The notes beneath the pieces were generated by a model. The model did not search any database and was not told the DNA's origin. It saw only the letters and a list, made by a program, of their open reading frames with translations. A stretch of 11,771 nt of DNA, taken from Clostridiales bacterium UBA1774 (GTDB lineage Bacteria > Bacillota > Clostridia > Oscillospirales > Oscillospiraceae). Positions within the stretch are counted from its first letter, which is position 1. Each line of letters opens with the position of its first letter. The stretch is taken from contig DCGQ01000054.1 in assembly GCA_002314635.1 (NCBI GenBank), forward strand, positions 253 through 12,023. Direction: 5' to 3'. This document shows positions 6,534 through 11,771 of the stretch, one piece after another. A program made the position numbers and the translations under genes.

Positions 6534-9500
6534 TCAGCAGCCGCCGCCGCTGCTTTCGCTGATCTTAAACTTGCTTGCATCATTGTATTTGCTGTTCCAG
6601 TCGCTGGTGGACATGGTGCTGCCCGTCAGTGCTTCCGTCACGGACTGAACGCCGAACTTGACAAAGTTGGAGCTATCGCCCAGATCCGTGGTACCGTCCA
6701 TATACTTACCCTGCCAGTCTTTCTCCTCGATTTTGTTGTTCATGGGTTCATTCTCGAGATAGAAGCCCCAAAAGGCCATATCGCTGTGACTAAACTCCTT
6801 GGTAGCGCCGGTTTCGTCCTCGTAGGTGCCGTTTACCAGAGGCGTATACATAATCAGGGGATTCTTACCGATCAGCACATTGCCGCCGTTATCCGTGCCG
6901 GATTCCAGGAAGATGCCGCCGGTGCAGTACATTACGCCGTTATTCCGGATCACGGCATGATTGGTCAGATACGGCTTGTGGCGGTTGGGCTGAGGCGGGT
7001 TAATGCTGAATCGGCAATAGTTCTGGTCGATGTAGCTGACCATGACCTCTCTGACCAGCTTATACTGGGTCTCCCCGTCCGGCATACCTCTGGGGAAGGA
7101 CATCGCAAACTCGCGGGCGGTATACACATCGGAGCTGGCGCGGAGGGTGCAGGCGGTCATGACCACGCCGTTTGTGCCGTTATTCAGCGTGGAGGCATTC
7201 AGTGTGAATCCGCTGGCCGCGATAAACAGGCCGTCATTGCTGACGGTGCTGCCCGCCAGAAACTGGATGATGCCGTTGCCATTATCGGCAATGCTCTGGC
7301 GGAAGACCCCGTTGGTGGCGATGATCAGATTGCCGCCCGTAAAGTTATAGATGCCGGAGACGGAATTTACAGCATCCCGCAGACAGCCGCCGTCCTCGAT
7401 GATCACCGTACCGTAGCAGATGAGGGTGCCTTCGTTCACCAGCGTGCCGGTGATCTGCAGGGTACCGCCCTTTTCCACCAGAAGTGTCTCACCGCTGGAA
7501 AGCCTGGAGGTGCCGGTGACCTTGTAAACCTGTCCGTTGCCCACGGTGATCTGGTTTTTCGGCGTTTCCCGCGTATAGGTGCCCAGAGAGAGAGCCATCT
7601 TGGTCAGGTCGTTGATATCATCAACCTGATGGAAGATCCAATACCAATACCCTTTCTCTTCCGTAGTTTCCGTCTTCTGCTCCGTTACGACCCAAAAGCC
7701 TTCTGCACCCACATAGGCGGCCGGTACGGTCTTGAAGGCATTCAGGCAGTGCTGGATCTCCGTGGAATAGTCCGACAGGAGCTTCTGGTCTACGGTGCCG
7801 GTCTTGCCCTTATAGTTCTGGTAATAGGCATACAGGGAGTAATCCTCATTCTTGAAGCTGGAGGCGGTGATATCCTGCACCTGAATCTCATTGGAGAAGC
7901 CGTAGAAGAAGCCGTCCGAACCCTTCACACAATGCCACACCAGATTATTCGTGACCGGGAAGCGGAAGGCCTCGTCTCTCAGATTCTCCTCCGAGAGGAT
8001 GCTGCCGGAGCTTTCGTCGGCGGTCTTCTGCCAGAAGCCCTTGTACCTATGGTGTCCCACATTGCTGACGGACAGATTTGCCGCCGCATTGCTGGTAATG
8101 GGCCACGCATAGGCGGTCTGATACAGCTCCGGATAGGCATTGTATTCCGAGGCGGTGACAAAGCAAAGGGTATGCTCCACGGAGGAATCGCCCAGAACCG
8201 TTACATTGTGGCAGAGCAGATACCGCTTCCCGTCCGTACCCTCCATGGCCAGATAGAAGCCTCCGTTGCCGTCCGCCGCCTTGATGTACCAGGACTGATA
8301 ATCGTCTTTGGTCAGCGTTCCCGCCACCGGCTGGGTGGGAATGGAGACAGCGCCGGTGGTGCTGTCCGTCACAAACGACGCGGGAAGCGCCTGGGACGAC
8401 AGCTCGCAGAGGGGGCGGGCCAGATTATAGCCGTCTGCCCCCGGCTCACTGTTCACGCCGTTATACAGCCATGCGTAGCGGAGATATTTGCCCAGCGGAT
8501 GGGTGTAATAGGGCTGCACATTGGTATAGCTGTCCCCCGAGACCTGCCCGGTAAAGGTCGGAACCTCCGAAGTTGTCATACTTACGCTGCCGTAGCTCTG
8601 GGTCGTTTGGGGAACCGACATGACCAGACGATACCAGTTCCATTCCGAGGCCGGGTCCTTGTCGGAGTCCTCACTCTCGATATTGTCCAGCACAGACGCT
8701 TTCGTGTCGTTTTTCCATGTGAGATAGGCGTAGGGATTCACTTTCTCTTCCGTCATCGAAACGTGTTTGCTCTTGGAGCAGGTGATATTCACGTTGAATT
8801 TGATCTCCGTCAGTTTTACAAGGGTAGGCGTGCTTGCCTGTGTAAATACCTCACGGATGAAGTACACCACAAAATACCGTTCAAAGACCGTATTCGTGCT
8901 CGAATTGGAGTTATCGAAGGTGAATTTTTTGCTGACTGTGCCTGTCTCGGCCAGTTCCTTGGCAAGACTGACCTCGCAGATCTTAGCGGCCATTTTTTCA
9001 ATCGTTTCCTTTTCCGAGCGCTCCTTGGTTAATCTCCACTTCATACTGTTCAGGTAGCCGTCGTCAGTACGCACTGGATTCTTTTCCACGTCTATACAGG
9101 ACGTCCTGCTGCCCACTCGATTGGCCACCTCACCGTTGATTTTCAATGTCGCGACATTGGAATAGTAATTGGGTGTATCGGTTTTTTTGGTTTTTTTCAG
9201 ATCGGCATAGGTGGCTATGGTGCTGCCCATCTCCCCATTGGCGGGACTTTCCGCGACGCCGAGACAGGCTTCACCGTTAATCTTGTGCGCTGAGGGAGTT
9301 TGGGGAACATAGTTATCAAAGGTGTATTCTACCGTGGAAACGGTATTGGCCGGAACGGTATAGCTGACCTTGACCGGGATAATGATCTGCGTATAGGCGT
9401 AATATTTCCTTGAGTTTTTTTCGGGAAATTTCACCTGGATCTCCGTATTATCCAGCTCCACGGTGCCGCAGCTGTCTGCCCCTTCCCATTTCTGATACGC

Positions 9501-10898
9501 CACGGAAAACGGCATTGCGGAATAATTCCCAAATTCCCCTATGTAATACCTTGTAGGATTATCCACGCCATCCTTATAAGTATCCACATCATCGGCAATG
9601 GCAAACATACCGTAATCCAGCGAACTCCCGTTCACGGTGGTGCTTCGGCTGCCGATGCTGACGGTAAAGTCACTGCTGTACGCTTTTTCCTCCACCAGCT
9701 CCGTTGTGCCGGTGTCATAATGCAGGTTGGCCACGGAGATGGAAACCTCGCCGTCGTAGTAGCTGCTGGTCTGGCTGTGGGACTCATGCTTATAGTCCAT
9801 GGCCTGCGTGACCACCAGGTAGAAGCAGCGCATAAAGGTCTCTTCCCCATCGGAGTTGTTGACGAGCTGATAATCAAAGTATCTGGTCTGCGACACGGGC
9901 GAGTCTTCAAATTCGGTGTTGCTGCTTTTGGGGATCATGTCATAGGCAAGGATGCAGCCGGTTGTACTCAGAGAATTCGCAAACTCGTTGTATTTCAGCT
10001 TCACCCAGTCGGTGTTCACCACCCAGGAATCCCCATCGGGCTTCAAGGTCGAGTCCGGAATGCCGGGGTGGCTGTCGATCAGAGCCAGAGAGGACTCGCC
10101 GACGCACTTCGTACTGGCAGAGAATTTCAGCGTAACGCGATAGGTGGTATTGGCGGGAACCGTGAAATACACCTTGATGGGAACCGTGGTGATACCGCAG
10201 CAATAGGTCGAACCAGTGCTCTTGTCCACGCCCTCGACGGAGTGCTTGTTTTCGATCACAATGCGGTTTTCCCCCTCCACGGAGGTCACAGAATGCCATG
10301 CGTCACAATCCCGCAGATAGGTGGTGCTGCCCACATCGTAGCGATCGGGGTATTTTTTCCAGCTGCCGTGCCAGTAGTAGTCCGCCCGGTCTCTGGTCTC
10401 ACTATAAGGCCTAAAGGGGTCGACATCATCGCCTTTTTTGTAATACTCGAACCAGCGAATGGAACGGTAGAACCAGTTGTCGTTTTTTGCGGTGCCGTAT
10501 ACCTTATAGCCCCATGGCTCTTTTCCATCGGGGTAATACTTGGTATTGTTGGCCAGCTTCCGGGAGGCCACATAATGGTTCGGAGCAAAATCCACGTAGA
10601 AGTCCATGTCCTCGATCTTCTTCTTGGTGGTCTCGTCCAGCTCCGCCACCGGGGCCTCGCCCAACTTGGCGTAGGCCTCGTCATATACCAGTACGGGGCC
10701 GGTTGCGCCGATGCTGTTTTCGGTCACGGTCTCGGCGGCGCTGATGCTGTTCGCCGTCACGGTCTCCGCGCTGACGCTGATGCTGTCATACGCCGTCGGC
10801 AGGGGCACGGCAGCCGCCGCTACAGACGCAGTGGTGGTGAGACTGAGCAGCAGCGCTGCCGCTCTGCGGAACCAGCCGTTTTTCGGGTGTTTTTTCAT
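6534..10898 (-). CDS. Large cysteine-rich exported surface protein of the conjugation operon
   Basis: This is a 1454-residue secreted protein of no family I recognise. The signal peptide has a basic start (MKKHPKNGWFRR) and an Ala/Leu/Thr core to about 31. An 11-residue repeat (AETVTANSIS, AETVTENSIG) follows at 44-64. Two diverged modules come next. The first begins VPIKVYFTVPANT (239-251) and the second IPVKVSYTVPANT (507-519). Each is followed by an aromatic stretch with an Asn/Ser/Thr turn and a conserved Arg (337-362 and 652-681). Residues about 750-1100 are rich in Tyr/Trp and beta strands. Residues 1117-1345 contain short GTLxI, GTLVNEG and GTLICYG turns typical of a parallel beta-solenoid. 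The protein ends SSGGGC, with no LPXTG motif and no C-terminal membrane helix. It has 22 cysteines. The ATG lies 2 bases after the preceding TGA, and the GGAGGAG ribosome site is inside the previous gene, so translation is probably coupled. A mating-contact or adhesin role is an inference from its place in the operon. Confidence 0.78.
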   Translation of the reverse strand: MKKHPKNGWFRRAAALLLSLTTTASVAAAAVPLPTAYDSISVSAETVTANSISAAETVTENSIGATGPVLVYDEAYAKLGEAPVAELDETTKKKIEDMDFYVDFAPNHYVASRKLANNTKYYPDGKEPWGYKVYGTAKNDNWFYRSIRWFEYYKKGDDVDPFRPYSETRDRADYYWHGSWKKYPDRYDVGSTTYLRDCDAWHSVTSVEGENRIVIENKHSVEGVDKSTGSTYCCGITTVPIKVYFTVPANTTYRVTLKFSASTKCVGESSLALIDSHPGIPDSTLKPDGDSWVVNTDWVKLKYNEFANSLSTTGCILAYDMIPKSSNTEFEDSPVSQTRYFDYQLVNNSDGEETFMRCFYLVVTQAMDYKHESHSQTSSYYDGEVSISVANLHYDTGTTELVEEKAYSSDFTVSIGSRSTTVNGSSLDYGMFAIADDVDTYKDGVDNPTRYYIGEFGNYSAMPFSVAYQKWEGADSCGTVELDNTEIQVKFPEKNSRKYYAYTQIIIPVKVSYTVPANTVSTVEYTFDNYVPQTPSAHKINGEACLGVAESPANGEMGSTIATYADLKKTKKTDTPNYYSNVATLKINGEVANRVGSRTSCIDVEKNPVRTDDGYLNSMKWRLTKERSEKETIEKMAAKICEVSLAKELAETGTVSKKFTFDNSNSSTNTVFERYFVVYFIREVFTQASTPTLVKLTEIKFNVNITCSKSKHVSMTEEKVNPYAYLTWKNDTKASVLDNIESEDSDKDPASEWNWYRLVMSVPQTTQSYGSVSMTTSEVPTFTGQVSGDSYTNVQPYYTHPLGKYLRYAWLYNGVNSEPGADGYNLARPLCELSSQALPASFVTDSTTGAVSIPTQPVAGTLTKDDYQSWYIKAADGNGGFYLAMEGTDGKRYLLCHNVTVLGDSSVEHTLCFVTASEYNAYPELYQTAYAWPITSNAAANLSVSNVGHHRYKGFWQKTADESSGSILSEENLRDEAFRFPVTNNLVWHCVKGSDGFFYGFSNEIQVQDITASSFKNEDYSLYAYYQNYKGKTGTVDQKLLSDYSTEIQHCLNAFKTVPAAYVGAEGFWVVTEQKTETTEEKGYWYWIFHQVDDINDLTKMALSLGTYTRETPKNQITVGNGQVYKVTGTSRLSSGETLLVEKGGTLQITGTLVNEGTLICYGTVIIEDGGCLRDAVNSVSGIYNFTGGNLIIATNGVFRQSIADNGNGIIQFLAGSTVSNDGLFIAASGFTLNASTLNNGTNGVVMTACTLRASSDVYTAREFAMSFPRGMPDGETQYKLVREVMVSYIDQNYCRFSINPPQPNRHKPYLTNHAVIRNNGVMYCTGGIFLESGTDNGGNVLIGKNPLIMYTPLVNGTYEDETGATKEFSHSDMAFWGFYLENEPMNNKIEEKDWQGKYMDGTTDLGDSSNFVKFGVQSVTEALTGSTMSTSDWNSKYNDASKFKISESSGGGC
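10705..10770 (-). repeat. 33-bp imperfect tandem repeat near the N-terminus of the large surface protein
   Basis: Two adjacent 33-base units (10705-10737 and 10738-10770) differ at 5 positions by eye. A partial third follows toward 10785. They encode the 11-residue unit seen as SAETVTANSIS and AAETVTENSIG, just after the signal peptide. This looks like a short duplicated Ser/Thr-rich linker between the cleavage site and the folded part. Confidence 0.7.
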
Positions 10899-10900
10899 GC

Positions 10901-11771
10901 TCAGTTCTCCTCCTCAAGCTCCGAATAGGAGGGGCCGACCTCTCTGGGCCCGTCTTCCTCCAGCTGCGCCAGATAGATGCGGAAATCCTCCAGCTCATAT
11001 TCATTCATTTCCAGCATGGCGGCATAGATGGCTTCCGCCTCCGCCCAGTCTCCCCCGGCCCATTCCACGATGTAATCCGGGAGGAGGCCCTCCCGGCCCA
11101 GCTCCTGCACATCCTCCGGGGTGAGCTGGTACAGGTCGGCAGCCACCAGATAGTTTTCCGCGTGGAGCGCGGCCATCCGCTCCGCCACCGACTGCACCTT
11201 ATCCTCGGTTCCGCGGACATACCCGTCCGGCTCCGTCACATAGCTCAGTCCGGTAACTTCGTCGTAGTAGATCAGCAGACCGTCATTCACATTGCTGCCG
11301 GTGTAGGTTTCCTGCGTCCAGTCCGTCACGGTCACATTGCCCCCGTTGTCCATGTGCAGGTTCAGCCGATAGGTGGTGTCCGCCTCATAGCACTCCACGG
11401 TCAGCACATCGTCCTTTTCCGCATAGAAGGCGGCCAGAATTTCTCCGGCGGCAGGCGCGTCCTCGTCCACCGGCTCATCTCCCATCCGGGCGGTGCTGCT
11501 GATGACGGTGCTTGTGTCCTCTCGGTGGACGATGATCACCGGTTTCCCGTCCAGCGAGGCGGCGGCGATGAGAAAGTCGCTGTTTTCATGGGAGTAGTGC
11601 CACACATTTTCGTCCAGAATCAGCTGGAGCTGACCCGGCACCGTCCGACAAATGATGGTATGCTCGCCCTCGCCGATAACGGTTTCCGAGGTCACGGACT
11701 TGCCGGTGCAGCTCACCAGAGAAAGCTCCCGCATCCGATCCACGGAAAATTCCAAGCTGTAGCTGTAGATA
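10901..11771 (-). CDS. Unrecognised protein, C-terminal 290 residues (5' end off window)
   Basis: The frame is open to the right edge (IYSYSLEFSVDRMREL at the visible start), so the true start probably lies outside. A TTG at 11755 is possible but has no ribosome site in view. I do not recognise a family. The first roughly 180 residues look beta-rich, with alternating hydrophobic strands and hairpin turns (for example MDNGGNVTVTDW). The last roughly 100 residues are helical, acidic and rich in Ala/Glu, with LTPEDVQELGREGLLPDYIV and a final acidic tail ending LEEEN. No membrane helix or export signal is visible in this part. The stop overlaps the ribosome site of the large surface protein and is 2 bases from its ATG, so the two are in one transcript and probably coupled. 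It could be a regulatory or structural protein of the element; nothing in the sequence decides this. Confidence 0.7.
   Translation of the reverse strand, partial: IYSYSLEFSVDRMRELSLVSCTGKSVTSETVIGEGEHTIICRTVPGQLQLILDENVWHYSHENSDFLIAAASLDGKPVIIVHREDTSTVISSTARMGDEPVDEDAPAAGEILAAFYAEKDDVLTVECYEADTTYRLNLHMDNGGNVTVTDWTQETYTGSNVNDGLLIYYDEVTGLSYVTEPDGYVRGTEDKVQSVAERMAALHAENYLVAADLYQLTPEDVQELGREGLLPDYIVEWAGGDWAEAEAIYAAMLEMNEYELEDFRIYLAQLEEDGPREVGPSYSELEEEN

Noticed and set aside
6534..6700. Sortase (LPXTG-type) anchor on the large surface protein
   Set aside because: No LPXTG-like motif, hydrophobic segment or positive tail is present at the C-terminus.
6330..9032. Plus-strand open frame of 900 codons opposite the large surface gene
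   Set aside because: It is the same in-register antisense effect, and it crosses the boundary between two well-supported minus-strand genes.
9182..9197. Two adjacent A7 tracts on the coding strand as a programmed slippage site
   Set aside because: The zero frame reads straight through as KKTKKT into a long conserved-looking protein, and no alternative product is needed. Slippage is possible but unsupported.
9720..10928. Plus-strand open frame of 402 codons opposite the signal-peptide end of the large surface gene
   Set aside because: It is in register with the sense codons and lacks a ribosome site or domain features.

Overview
The window reads as part of the conjugation (type IV secretion) operon of an integrative conjugative element or related mobile element. 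The host is probably a GC-rich gut Firmicute of the Oscillospiraceae/Ruminococcaceae type. This host guess is an inference from three things: Shine-Dalgarno-led, tightly packed genes; Gram-positive-style exported proteins; and a VirB6-like/VirB4-like gene pair resembling the Mbov_0396/Mbov_0397-type ICE families found in Firmicutes and mycoplasmas. No rRNA, tRNA, CRISPR, insertion sequence, integrase, relaxase or attachment site was seen.

All five real genes lie on the minus strand and run from right to left. From 11771 down to 10901 is the 3' part of an unrecognised gene that enters from beyond the right edge. Two bases after its stop, 10898-6534 encodes a 1454-residue exported protein. It has an internal duplication, a C-terminal beta-solenoid-like stretch, 22 cysteines and a last residue of Cys. 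After 22 bases, 6511-5381 encodes a 376-residue protein with a signal peptide, a Pro/Glu-rich stalk, Ig-like modules and a C-terminal membrane anchor. After 18 bases, 5362-1946 encodes a polytopic VirB6/TrbL-like channel protein that starts at TTG and has a low-complexity tail of about 630 residues. A 143-base gap containing a perfect 12-bp hairpin follows. Finally 1802-1 encodes a VirB4-family ATPase with a fused PrgI-like membrane N-terminus; the window cuts it just before the expected Walker A motif.

The VirB6-like and VirB4-like proteins would form the inner membrane channel and its motor. The two exported proteins and the unknown gene upstream share the transcript. They are candidates for the cell-surface side of the mating machinery, such as an adhesin, wall-spanning stalk or receptor, but that role is inferred from position and architecture only. 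The four long plus-strand open frames opposite these genes are in-register antisense shadows and are not annotated.
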